A stretch of DNA of 64,000 bases from Carboxylicivirga sp. M1479. GTDB taxonomy: Bacteria > Bacteroidota > Bacteroidia > Bacteroidales > Marinilabiliaceae. Shown piece after piece: positions 47,421-55,609 of this stretch. Made by a program: the position numbers and the translations under genes. The notes under the pieces are model-generated. The model was not told the DNA's origin, did no database searches, and was given only the letters and a program-made list of their open reading frames with translations. The stretch is taken from NCBI RefSeq assembly GCF_007097485.1, contig NZ_VKDE01000004.1, positions 289,169 to 353,168 on the forward strand, in the 5' to 3' direction. The stretch's first letter is position 1. Every line of letters starts with the position of its first letter.

Positions 47421-47886
47421 ATACCAATACTACATTGAAACGCGCCTTATTTTTTTTGTTCTTTTGAACATGTGTTTTGTTGAAATATATCGGCATAACT
47501 ATGGCTATGCATCATTTTTTGCCTCACATAAGTCCAGAATATTCAAAATAATTTAAGTCTCATTTCAAATTAGAATTACTAATCAGCTTTTTTGTAATAA
47601 CCTCAGTTCGATTAAAATTAAACAGCTCAGGTTTTATTAAATGACTGATATACAATATAAATTTTTGAAGCATAGCTAGCTATGGTGATAAAATTTAGAG
47701 AAGTAGATCTGTTATTTAATAAAAAGCATGGATTTCCACTTGTAAACAACTGTTTTCTTCGTCATAATTGCTTACCATAGCCCGCTATGCCTTCGCAAAG
47801 ATTCCTTGAAACCAATTATTTACAAGCGGTCTGAGCTATTAATTTTATGTCGAACTGAGATTAATAAACAGAATCTTAAAGCTGAT
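47421..47886. repeat. Three large imperfect palindromes with CATAGC/GCTATG centres
   Basis: Palindrome 1 spans about 47421-47580 (centre CATAAC-TATG-GCTATG at 47494-47509). Palindrome 2 spans about 47632-47730 (centre CATAGCTAGCTATG at 47671-47684). Palindrome 3 spans 47739-47826 (centre CATAGC-CC-GCTATG at 47776-47789). An outer stem pairs 47599-47631 with 47828-47862, and ATCAGCTTT (47582-47590) with AAAGCTGAT (47878-47886), enclosing palindromes 2 and 3. No protein is encoded in this stretch between convergent genes. A MITE-like family or a structured RNA are both possible. Confidence 0.6.
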
Positions 47887-47942
47887 ATCGAACTAAGGTT
47901 ATCAGTTTCTCATTTTCAATAATAGACCTGGACATAAAATAT

Positions 47943-49079
47943 TTATAGCAAGTCTGCAAAGGAAGTAATCATGATTTCTTCCGGTTTTTTACGTCCGGGA
48001 AAGCCAGACGCCATAACCATTCCGTAAGCACCTGCATTATGTATCACTACAATGTCATTCTCTTCAATTAAGGGAAGGTACCGGTCTCTTCCGATAAAAT
48101 CAGATTGTAAAACCGTGGCAGCTCTTACATCATAATGTTCTGCACCGTTTTCTTTACCTAATACTTCAATTAAATGGCATGCATTATATAGTATAGGTCT
48201 TGCAAAGCCGCCAAAGCCAACGTCAATAGCAACCTGTTTTTTATCCTGCAGTTGTTTGATATTTGTGACTTTTGCCAATAGTATGCCGGCACTTGCTACA
48301 ATTGATCGACCCGGTTCAATTTTAAGTTGAATATCTCTGTTGAAATTGGTACTTAAATCTTCAGTAATATTTGCATAGTGTCGCCCTATTGTTTCAAAAT
48401 CAAAGTGTTTGGTTTTGCACTCGCAAAATACACCAAAGCCACTGCCGAAATTTAGATATTCCAAATCTTTAAAAGAACTGGCACAACGTCCTAAGTAATC
48501 TCCAAATTTCATACAGGGAACAGTATCGAGTATGTTAGATGCTAAGTAGCCATGTACACCGTTAATTTTGCAAGATGCCTGGCGGGCAATTTGTGTAACT
48601 CTTTTAAAGTCTTCTTCTTTAATTCCAACATCAGAATGTTTGTACGAATTTGTATGATCTTTGTTTAGTATGATATCATCCTTTATATTTACTCTAATGC
48701 CAAAAGAGTAATTAGAAGTCAGTTGGCATAGTTTCTCAACTTCTTCTATCGAATCAAGGTTTAGCTGTACACCTTCGTTTATCAAATGTCTTAGAGAATC
48801 TTTATCAAGACCAATAGAAGTAAATGAAATACACCTTTTATCAAAGCCAATATCTTTAACTAACTCAAGCTCATTAAGTGAGTTGACCTGAACTGAGCCC
48901 CCAAGCTTTCTGATTTCCCTTAATACATCTTTGTTGTTGTTACACATAACCGCATAATGAATTTGCATATGCTGATAAGGGAATGATGCCTCAAGTAACT
49001 TGTAATTAGCTGAGAGCTGATCCTTTGAGTAGATGTATACAGGTGTATTGAACTTTTGATATTTGGAAACCTCACTCAT
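47943..49079 (-). CDS. Fold-type-III PLP decarboxylase homologue lacking the PLP lysine
   Basis: A 378-residue protein with the order of diaminopimelate/ornithine decarboxylase-like enzymes: N-terminal TPVYIYSKDQL, then the strand that normally reads YAxKAN but here is HYAVMCNNNK (Met at residue 45), GVHGYLAS, the Gly-rich phosphate loop LNFGSGFGV, EPGRSIVASAGILLA, and the C-terminal GAYGMVMASGF. The catalytic Cys of the CESxD motif also appears replaced (VLQSDF). Phosphate-binding elements persist, so it may still bind PLP or a related phosphate ligand. It is the last gene of a six-gene operon, 18 bp after the multidomain membrane protein. Possibly a pseudoenzyme with a regulatory or carrier role. 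Confidence 0.75.
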   Translation of the reverse strand: MSEVSKYQKFNTPVYIYSKDQLSANYKLLEASFPYQHMQIHYAVMCNNNKDVLREIRKLGGSVQVNSLNELELVKDIGFDKRCISFTSIGLDKDSLRHLINEGVQLNLDSIEEVEKLCQLTSNYSFGIRVNIKDDIILNKDHTNSYKHSDVGIKEEDFKRVTQIARQASCKINGVHGYLASNILDTVPCMKFGDYLGRCASSFKDLEYLNFGSGFGVFCECKTKHFDFETIGRHYANITEDLSTNFNRDIQLKIEPGRSIVASAGILLAKVTNIKQLQDKKQVAIDVGFGGFARPILYNACHLIEVLGKENGAEHYDVRAATVLQSDFIGRDRYLPLIEENDIVVIHNAGAYGMVMASGFPGRKKPEEIMITSFADLL

Positions 49080-49097
49080 GATTTCAAATTAAAATGG

Positions 49098-51017
49098 TTA
49101 AACTAAACGCGAAAAGCGTTTATTAGACTTTGGAAAGTCAACTCCCATTGCAAAGAATGTAAACATCCCTAATGTAAAAGCACTATATAGGATATCCCAA
49201 GTATATACAGGAGCATGCAATTCACGTTCAACCGGTATAAGAGTTATTATTGCTCCAATTAACATCGATATCATGGCTGTCCATTGGTAAAGTCTCAATC
49301 CATATAAGAAGGGTGTTTGAACCTCACCACGGTAGGCTTCCTCAACAAAACGACCGATTCCTGAAAGCAAAAGATAGACCCCAAATATCATAGAATATGA
49401 TACATTGTTGAACCACATTGAAAGAAGAGCAAAACCGACAAAGAATAACCAAATGATTGCATATAGGGGGGTCGGGTGGAGTGCTTCTCCTTTCATATGC
49501 GATAAGCCACAAACCCTTGATCGTGGATGAAAGTAGCGTATACCTATGTCTGTAGTCTTTACCTTGCTTCCATGACAGCAACCGTTAATTAGGCATCTTA
49601 ATCGACCAATTGCCTGAATCCATGGCATGAAAACCGAGATCACTCCAATAACTACCCAAACCTGGTATCCAATTAAGTGCATTGCCCATGCTGAGAATAT
49701 AATTCCGACGAGTGCACCATAGTAGCCATATGGTCTTTTAAGTTTTTCAGATCCTTCAATAAATTGTGCCCACAAGGCGGAGAATACGATGACAATAATG
49801 CCAAAAATCACGATGGCCCACACATATTCTACTCCGACTAACCAACCCGATAATGCAACCCCTAAGAAAGCTCCTGCTCCAACATAAAATCCATGGTTAA
49901 TAATACGTATCGAACCAAATTCCCACTCTTTCCATGAATTAGCGATTTTCTCCGATGTACTTCTCAAAACATTCCAAATTCTTTTGCTCTTTACAATTAA
50001 ACCATATAGCACTAAGGAGGTAAGTAAGTTAACGGGCGGCTGTTTAGTTGAACCCACAATAATGATTAATAGCAATAGTGATAGTAAGCCAATGAAATAT
50101 CGCCATCGGGGGTAAGCATGGGCATATGTGTTTCCAATAAGCAGTAACCAACAACCATTAAATAGCCATCGATTCGTGTCTGACAAGGCATCAGCCCAAA
50201 AGATATTTTGCCATGAAAAAGAAACCGAGTTATACAGATTTATTTCTGCAAACGGAAGACAGACTAAAGTGGTGTAGACTACCAGTATGTTTAATAGAGT
50301 GACTGACTTAATCCAATCCCGTAATTCTTTTTGAGTTAGTGGTAAGATGGGCGTTAAAAGGATAAGAAGTATCGCAACATAGTCAATGCGTACTATTTCA
50401 GGAATGTTTTTAAATATCCAATTGGTAGTATTGGTACTGTCACCAATTGGATCAAATGTCAAAAATATCATCTTGGTTATCAGTATTAATAGTAATGGCA
50501 ATAATGCCGCATTCAAGCGATGATTCCAATATGGTTTTTGATTATTATTGGCCGGCCAGGAAAAGAAAACTGGCTCATCGTAATCAGAGAATCGTTCTTT
50601 AAGTTGTATTCTCTCATAACCCCACACCAAAGCTGTCATACTTAAAATAAGTATTGGTGAAACAAGCCAAAATCCCCCAGAAGAACCAAAGTATATGGAT
50701 GCACCGAATAACATTGAGCCAAAACCCCAATAGATAGGATGCCTTAATAAATAGTAGGGCCCCTTTTTTACATATGTTTCTGGTGGATACGCATTGAGTG
50801 GTAGGCCTTTGCCAAAGTACATTATTGCAATCATTCCCCAAAGAAGCATTATCGAGCCCAATGCAAATAACGCTACACCCCATTTTACTGAGTAAATAAC
50901 CGACCAATCACTTAAGGTATCAATTGTTTTACTCCAATAGAATAGTGCTACTGGTAAAACGATGGTGAAAAAGGCGCTATAAATAATTTTTTTATACACA
51001 CTCTTAATATTAACCAT
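49098..51017 (-). CDS. Fused ICMT-like methyltransferase and Lgt-like membrane protein
   Basis: A 639-residue polytopic protein with about 17 hydrophobic helices. Residues about 1-150 match the isoprenylcysteine carboxyl methyltransferase/phospholipid methyltransferase fold (GPYYLLRHPIYWGF at 86-99, YERIQLKERFSDY at 134-146). Residues about 165-360 are an unrecognised membrane region. Residues about 370-595 resemble prolipoprotein diacylglyceryl transferase: KRPYGYYGALVG, GRLRCLINGCCHG at 471-483, LHPTPLYAIIW, GRFVEEAYRG. In the operon context it may methylate or acyl-modify an isoprenoid or lipid product. The combination is unusual. It starts 11 bp after the permease gene. Confidence 0.7.
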   Translation of the reverse strand: MVNIKSVYKKIIYSAFFTIVLPVALFYWSKTIDTLSDWSVIYSVKWGVALFALGSIMLLWGMIAIMYFGKGLPLNAYPPETYVKKGPYYLLRHPIYWGFGSMLFGASIYFGSSGGFWLVSPILILSMTALVWGYERIQLKERFSDYDEPVFFSWPANNNQKPYWNHRLNAALLPLLLILITKMIFLTFDPIGDSTNTTNWIFKNIPEIVRIDYVAILLILLTPILPLTQKELRDWIKSVTLLNILVVYTTLVCLPFAEINLYNSVSFSWQNIFWADALSDTNRWLFNGCWLLLIGNTYAHAYPRWRYFIGLLSLLLLIIIVGSTKQPPVNLLTSLVLYGLIVKSKRIWNVLRSTSEKIANSWKEWEFGSIRIINHGFYVGAGAFLGVALSGWLVGVEYVWAIVIFGIIVIVFSALWAQFIEGSEKLKRPYGYYGALVGIIFSAWAMHLIGYQVWVVIGVISVFMPWIQAIGRLRCLINGCCHGSKVKTTDIGIRYFHPRSRVCGLSHMKGEALHPTPLYAIIWLFFVGFALLSMWFNNVSYSMIFGVYLLLSGIGRFVEEAYRGEVQTPFLYGLRLYQWTAMISMLIGAIITLIPVERELHAPVYTWDILYSAFTLGMFTFFAMGVDFPKSNKRFSRLV

Positions 51018-51028
51018 AATGTCCTGTG

Positions 51029-51802
51029 TTATTTTTTCTTCATTTTTTGATAATAGATTGTTGCAGCTAATGCTCCGAAAGAGCAGAAGTAAGCGATGGA
51101 TCCGAATAATATTTTAGTAGTTGAATAACTACTAAAGGCCGAAACAATAGCCATTTGCGAAGGGTAATATGCCGGCAATACTTGTATAATCATTTTGTTT
51201 TGCGCCCCAGAATAGAACAATGGATTTTGTAGCCATCCGGCATCAATATTGGCCAGTAAAACAATCAGCAATATTCCCTCCAGTTCTCCTTTAAATACAC
51301 TGCCAATCAGTAAACCATAGCAGCCGTAGGTTAAGCCAGACATCACCATGGATATAAAAAAGCCAGCAAAACTAACAGGTGTAAAAAACAAAAGCATGGA
51401 TAAGCTGATGTAGGTGGAAACAAAAATAATGACAACAAGAAGAACTAAAAAGCTACTGCCCATTAACTCTATTGGATGATAGCCACATATAATCAGCCGT
51501 TTATTCACGTCAACCATTTCCTGAATAAGACTCAGACCAATATACGATGATAAGAAACCCACCGTAGCAACTGCAAAAAAGACGAATGAACTATTGCGTT
51601 CTGAAACCTGCAGAATTAATTTATCAGCAATAGATGCTACTTCAAAAGGCATGATTCTCTCCGACGTGGTTAGGTATACCATATAGAAGAAAGCACTGGG
51701 TATTACAATCAATAGTAATGGAATAATTCTTTTTCGTAGAATCATTCTCAGTACCATGCCACTGCTTATATATAAACGTATTTTACGCATCAAATTTTCC
51801 AT
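51029..51802 (-). CDS. ABC-2-type transporter permease
   Basis: A 257-residue membrane protein with six predicted helices, no signal peptide, and a short basic cytoplasmic start (MENLMRKIRLYISS). No strong family motif is visible, but the gene overlaps the start of the ATPase's stop (ATPase ends at 51783), the classic layout of an ABC-2 exporter pair. Upstream in-frame ATGs exist at 51826, and a further one at 51790; 51802 is a compromise. It probably forms the membrane channel for the cluster product. Confidence 0.7.
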   Translation of the reverse strand: MENLMRKIRLYISSGMVLRMILRKRIIPLLLIVIPSAFFYMVYLTTSERIMPFEVASIADKLILQVSERNSSFVFFAVATVGFLSSYIGLSLIQEMVDVNKRLIICGYHPIELMGSSFLVLLVVIIFVSTYISLSMLLFFTPVSFAGFFISMVMSGLTYGCYGLLIGSVFKGELEGILLIVLLANIDAGWLQNPLFYSGAQNKMIIQVLPAYYPSQMAIVSAFSSYSTTKILFGSIAYFCSFGALAATIYYQKMKKK

Positions 51803-52388
51803 TATTAAGTTGATACACTCTATCAAACAAAGACTTGTCAGTTATCAAATGTGAGACTAGTAGTACACTGTTGCCAATATCCTTATATAAGCTTATAAAC
51901 TCCCAGAAAGAATGGTATGTCTCCCAATCAAAACCATTATATGGCTCATCAAGTATTAATAAATTTGGTTGATGAATTAAAGCAAGCGCCAGATTGAGTT
52001 TCTGTATCGTGCCACCACTCAATTGGATCACTTTTTGGTTCTTGTATTGTTCAAACTTAAACAGTTTCATCAGGTAATTAAAGTGCTCTTGATTGATTCG
52101 TTCGTCCGGTTGGAGACCATAAGCTGCAGCAAAATACCGATAGTTCTCCTCTATCGTTAGTTGCTTAAATACCAAAGTTTGTTGCGGGCAGTAACCAATT
52201 GAGCATTTTGTGCTTAACTTCCCTTCGTCAGCTTTCCAATATCCAACAATAATTTTGACAAGTGTAGATTTGCCTGCGCCATTTTCGCCCACGATCGCTT
52301 TTAGTTGAGCAGGACCTATATCCAGATTTATCCTGTTTAAAACCGTTTTTTTACCGAATGATTTTTTAATATTTTCTGCCTTAAGCAT
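51783..52388 (-). CDS. ABC transporter ATP-binding protein
   Basis: A 201-residue single ABC domain: Walker A VGENGAGKSTLV, Q-loop GYCPQQTLVF, signature LSGGTIQKLNLALAL, Walker B LLILDEPYNGFD and H-loop LLVSHL. The signature (LSGGT rather than LSGGQ) and the small size fit simple ABC-2 exporter ATPases. It starts 15 bp after the CrtC-like gene and its end overlaps the permease start by about 20 bp, which supports coupled translation. Confidence 0.88.
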   Translation of the reverse strand: MLKAENIKKSFGKKTVLNRINLDIGPAQLKAIVGENGAGKSTLVKIIVGYWKADEGKLSTKCSIGYCPQQTLVFKQLTIEENYRYFAAAYGLQPDERINQEHFNYLMKLFKFEQYKNQKVIQLSGGTIQKLNLALALIHQPNLLILDEPYNGFDWETYHSFWEFISLYKDIGNSVLLVSHLITDKSLFDRVYQLNNGKFDA

Positions 52389-52403
52389 TGCCTCAAAATA
52401 TGT

Positions 52404-53243
52404 CTAATTAAAATCAACCAATTCATGTATTGCCCACCCTTCAGATATTACTTTCTCTTGATGGTAGAGTGTACCTTTGCTTAGCCACTTTGTTTCATTC
52501 GTTTTTAGAAACAAATCGGGTATCTGTTTATTAAAACCGGAAATAAATTGTAGGATACCTCTTGCTACTTTAAGCATTTTATGCCCCCTTTCCAGTATTC
52601 TTTCCAGCTTCAATTTTAGCTTTAGTTCCATTGTGGGAATAATTATTTCCTCATCATTTAACACACTGGCCACCACATAATCACCATTGTGCCATACCCA
52701 GCGTTGAGCTTGGGCTCCGGTAAAGTCAATCCAAACAAGGTTTATGTTATCAGAAATAAACCGACCCCAGCGTAATTTTTTAATCTTAAGTTTCCATGGC
52801 TCAATTGTTAGTGAAAGATGTTCAATATATCCATAGCCTTTCAAATCAAGTTGATTGTTTAAGCCTATATTAGCTGACGAACTGCTTTGGTAACAATGCC
52901 AGTCAAGCTTTCCTTTTTCTGAATCATACAGCCTGGATTTTAAACTACTTCCTTTTTGTTTCCAATGGCCTTTTATGCCCAGGCTTTCATCATCCCATTG
53001 GATACATTCTCCTTTAAGCTGAGGCCATTTACTAGTTTTAAATTTTGTTTTTATGACAGCTTCCTTGCCTGGTTCTGAAATTAACAGACTTTTGTAGGGT
53101 ATAACAATTCCCTTTTTTCTCATTTCAGCAGCATAGGCAATAATACAAGTGCCTTCTTCAGATACACAATCCATAAACCATTTAGAAACGCTAAACTCTG
53201 TGTTGGCTTGATTAGTGGTATGTTTGTTTATTGACTTCATCAT
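52404..53243 (-). CDS. CrtC/AttH-like lipocalin-fold protein
   Basis: A 279-residue protein without signal peptide. The block GYGYIEHL (136-143), then LKIKKLRWGRFISDNINLVW (about 151-171) and DFTGAQAQRWVWHNGDY, follows the pattern of carotenoid 1,2-hydratase (CrtC), tocopherol-cyclase and AttH-like lipocalin domains, which hydrate or cyclise isoprenoid chains. CrtC activity itself is not proven. Its start overlaps the end of the squalene/phytoene synthase-like gene by 32 bp, so the two are translationally coupled, strongly suggesting action on the same isoprenoid. Confidence 0.6.
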   Translation of the reverse strand: MMKSINKHTTNQANTEFSVSKWFMDCVSEEGTCIIAYAAEMRKKGIVIPYKSLLISEPGKEAVIKTKFKTSKWPQLKGECIQWDDESLGIKGHWKQKGSSLKSRLYDSEKGKLDWHCYQSSSSANIGLNNQLDLKGYGYIEHLSLTIEPWKLKIKKLRWGRFISDNINLVWIDFTGAQAQRWVWHNGDYVVASVLNDEEIIIPTMELKLKLKLERILERGHKMLKVARGILQFISGFNKQIPDLFLKTNETKWLSKGTLYHQEKVISEGWAIHELVDFN

Positions 53244-54117
53244 AGTCTTTAATCTCTAATGATTGTGTTGACCTTTTATTAAGTACATCCATGAGGAACT
53301 TTTTAGCCGGCCATTCATACACAACTGGCAAAGTGCACTTGGTTAAGTATGAAAAATCGGCTTTTTTCATATTCTCATGGTGCTCATTAATTAATTTTAA
53401 ACCCTTATTTGCCTGATGAACGAACCAAGCTTGGACTGAAGGGTGTGAACGATCTCTAATATAATCTGGCCTGATGCCAAAACGCTCGCAATCTTCTTTG
53501 CTTATATTGACATAGCCAGCTTCCAAATCGGACTCGTAATCCTGTAGGTCGTAATGAATTCTGGTAGCTAATCCAAGCGGCTGAAGAAGTGTATATTTAT
53601 CCGGTTCTTCTTTAAATAATTTGAGTGTTGCTTTGATAGTACCTCTCACATCCATGATGTGAAAATGATGCAATAATTCTTTCTCAGGAAAAATAATATA
53701 CTTTCCCCTTCTTTTAGCATCAAACAAAAGGCTGGACAATATATCATCTGTTTCACCTGTAAAGTCCTCACCAATTTTGTTGGCCAGCTCCATGCAGTAT
53801 ATCATTAAATAGTCTACCTCATCTGCAGGATTGATCAATAACTTGGAAAATGCCTGCTTCGAACGGATATATTCTTCTGAATCTTTATAACCTTTTGGTA
53901 CAGGTGCATCGCCATCAACAATATCATCAATATAACGCATCAATGTATAATACGATTCCAGAAAATTTCCTCTGGAAGGACTAAATGATATATATTTAAA
54001 TAAACGCAAATAAATTAGGAAACTTCGGTACTTCCAGGCTCTGGTTTCTAATAAATAGTTATATACCTTATGCCTCATCTGAAGAGCTAATTGATCAGAT
54101 TTTTGTAGCTTTTTCAT
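53212..54117 (-). CDS. Squalene/phytoene synthase-family enzyme
   Basis: A 301-residue all-helical trans-isoprenyl-diphosphate synthase of the head-to-head type. The first Asp-rich motif is YTLMRYIDDIVDGD (about 57-70), and the second is IHYDLQDYESDLEAGYVNI (about 187-205, with Asp 190, 193 and 197). It has no transit or membrane segment. Family members join two prenyl diphosphates to squalene, dehydrosqualene or phytoene. The second motif is not the usual RDVxED, so the chain length and product are unknown. First gene of the operon that also encodes the CrtC-like protein, an exporter and lipid-modifying domains. Confidence 0.82.
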   Translation of the reverse strand: MKKLQKSDQLALQMRHKVYNYLLETRAWKYRSFLIYLRLFKYISFSPSRGNFLESYYTLMRYIDDIVDGDAPVPKGYKDSEEYIRSKQAFSKLLINPADEVDYLMIYCMELANKIGEDFTGETDDILSSLLFDAKRRGKYIIFPEKELLHHFHIMDVRGTIKATLKLFKEEPDKYTLLQPLGLATRIHYDLQDYESDLEAGYVNISKEDCERFGIRPDYIRDRSHPSVQAWFVHQANKGLKLINEHHENMKKADFSYLTKCTLPVVYEWPAKKFLMDVLNKRSTQSLEIKDYDEVNKQTYH

Positions 54118-54394
54118 TGGAAAATATTTACGCTAACAACTTTCATTTATCACTGATGGTATGCCGAATTATATAAAGTTATGGAAGTTATTGAAGAAAC
54201 TCCATTTGTCAGAAAAATAAGTTTGAAACGTTTTTATGTCTAAATGAATGGGAATGGTTAGATAAAAGTGTGACCTTATAATAGAAAAGGCTTTGGAAGC
54301 ACTTTGCTTAGTAAATGCTATTTTTTTAGTTCAGGTTTTATAGTGATGAGTCGAATGGTATTGTGCAAATCTCAGCTTATATCTTGCCTGTCTG

Positions 54395-55150
54395 TTAATA
54401 GCGATACAACAACTCCGTACTTACTCCCAGGCTTAATACAATCATCTCAATTGTTGAGTTGCTATTTATATAGGTAATGTCTGGGGCAGAAACTCTTATG
54501 TCTCCTTTTTGTACATAGGTTATTTCCTGACTGGAAACATATTTAATCTGAATATTTACCCAGTTATACAACATAAAGCCTACCCCCAAAGATAGGTTAG
54601 AAACGTTGTCAGTATACTTCTTCATTTGATGCGTTTCTACCTCGTCCTCTGCGTTAAAAAAAAGCTGTTCAAAAAATGTTGCTTCATCTACAATGGTATA
54701 CCATGATCTTGCTTTACTCCATGTTTTGCCCATCCCAATTTCAAGGTAGGGCGAAAACTTCTTTCGAGATGCAAATCGGAAGCGGTTTATGAAATTGAGT
54801 TGATGGAAATGTACGCTGGTAGCCAATTCTAAACCATGCCAATCAGCCCAATCTTTTCCTCCATGGTAGTATTGGTATTGTATACCAGGTTGCCAAAAAA
54901 GAGCACTTATAATTGGACTAATAACCAGGTCGGTACCGAAACCCCACAAGTTCTTTTTTGAATAACGCGATGAAAAGTCGGCAATTGGAATGCCATTAAT
55001 AAGGTTGAGTGTAAGGTATGCATTCCCAGCCTCGTCATGCCACTCTGCTCTTATTAAATCATTCGATTTAATCGTGTCATTTTCAACCTGTGAATAAGTA
55101 AATGTTGAAAAAGCCAGTAGTAAGATGGAATTAATAAGGACTATTTTCAT
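54395..55150 (-). CDS. Outer-membrane beta-barrel protein of unknown function
   Basis: A 251-residue protein with a signal peptide (cleavage after TYSQ), an alternating strand pattern and an aromatic C-terminus (TELLYRY), as in small outer-membrane barrels. Central strands such as HGLELATSVHFHQLNFINRFRFA and KFSPYLEIGMGKTW are typical. It lies 277 bp upstream of the terpenoid-like operon on the same strand; co-function is possible but not shown. No promoter or gene was found in 54118-54394. Confidence 0.7.
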   Translation of the reverse strand: MKIVLINSILLLAFSTFTYSQVENDTIKSNDLIRAEWHDEAGNAYLTLNLINGIPIADFSSRYSKKNLWGFGTDLVISPIISALFWQPGIQYQYYHGGKDWADWHGLELATSVHFHQLNFINRFRFASRKKFSPYLEIGMGKTWSKARSWYTIVDEATFFEQLFFNAEDEVETHQMKKYTDNVSNLSLGVGFMLYNWVNIQIKYVSSQEITYVQKGDIRVSAPDITYINSNSTIEMIVLSLGVSTELLYRY

Positions 55151-55526
55151 TTTTATACTTGTCTTGTTGATTTTGCAACAAGTTATTGGTGGAAATGTTT
55201 TTGTGACGTAGTGAATTATGCAACATAATGGTCGTTAATCAGACCTTCAGGGCTTGGGTGTGCTGAGTATTCTCAATTCCTTTTAAGATGTAAAATTCGT
55301 GGATGATGCTGACTAAAATCATTAATTCAGGTTTGTGTATGTGCCTTTATTTGAGTTTATTAATGGGCGCGTATTTAACACATTAAGGTTATTGTCTTGG
55401 TCGAAATTTTGTGGTAAAAGCCCTTTGTCAAAGATTGAGGTTTGTTAATCATGTTTTATTGCTTGTTCGTCAATAGTACTATTGTTGCTATAAATATTTA
55501 TTGTTAATTCAATCGCTAAATAAAAA

Positions 55527-55580
55527 TGCGGAGCACAATAGGCCTTGGGTCTGCAAACTTTCCGGCTTATGTGTTCCGCA
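55527..55580 (+). ncRNA. Structured leader before the 156-aa gene
   Basis: TGCGGAGCACA (55527-55537) pairs with TGTGTTCCGCA (55570-55580) with a single G-U. The stem continues inward through AATAGGCC and GGCTTA with another G-U and one bulged A. The loop is about 19 nt. G-U tolerance favours an RNA structure. It ends 30 bp before the ATG at 55610. The rest of 55151-55526 shows no gene. Confidence 0.45.
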
Positions 55581-55609
55581 CATGTTTAATGGTTCAAAAA
55601 TAATAATTT

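Noticed and set aside
47421..47886. Considered a CRISPR array because of three similar palindromic units
   Set aside because: The shared part is only the centre of about 14 bp, spacing is irregular, units are not direct repeats, and no cas gene is present.
47943..49079. Diaminopimelate decarboxylase (lysA) as the name for the PLP-fold protein
   Set aside because: The PLP lysine and the catalytic Cys are missing, so a standard decarboxylase name would mislead.
50600..50907. A 97-codon minus-strand frame within the Lgt/ICMT-like gene
   Set aside because: It lies in another frame of a hydrophobic gene and shows no independent signal.
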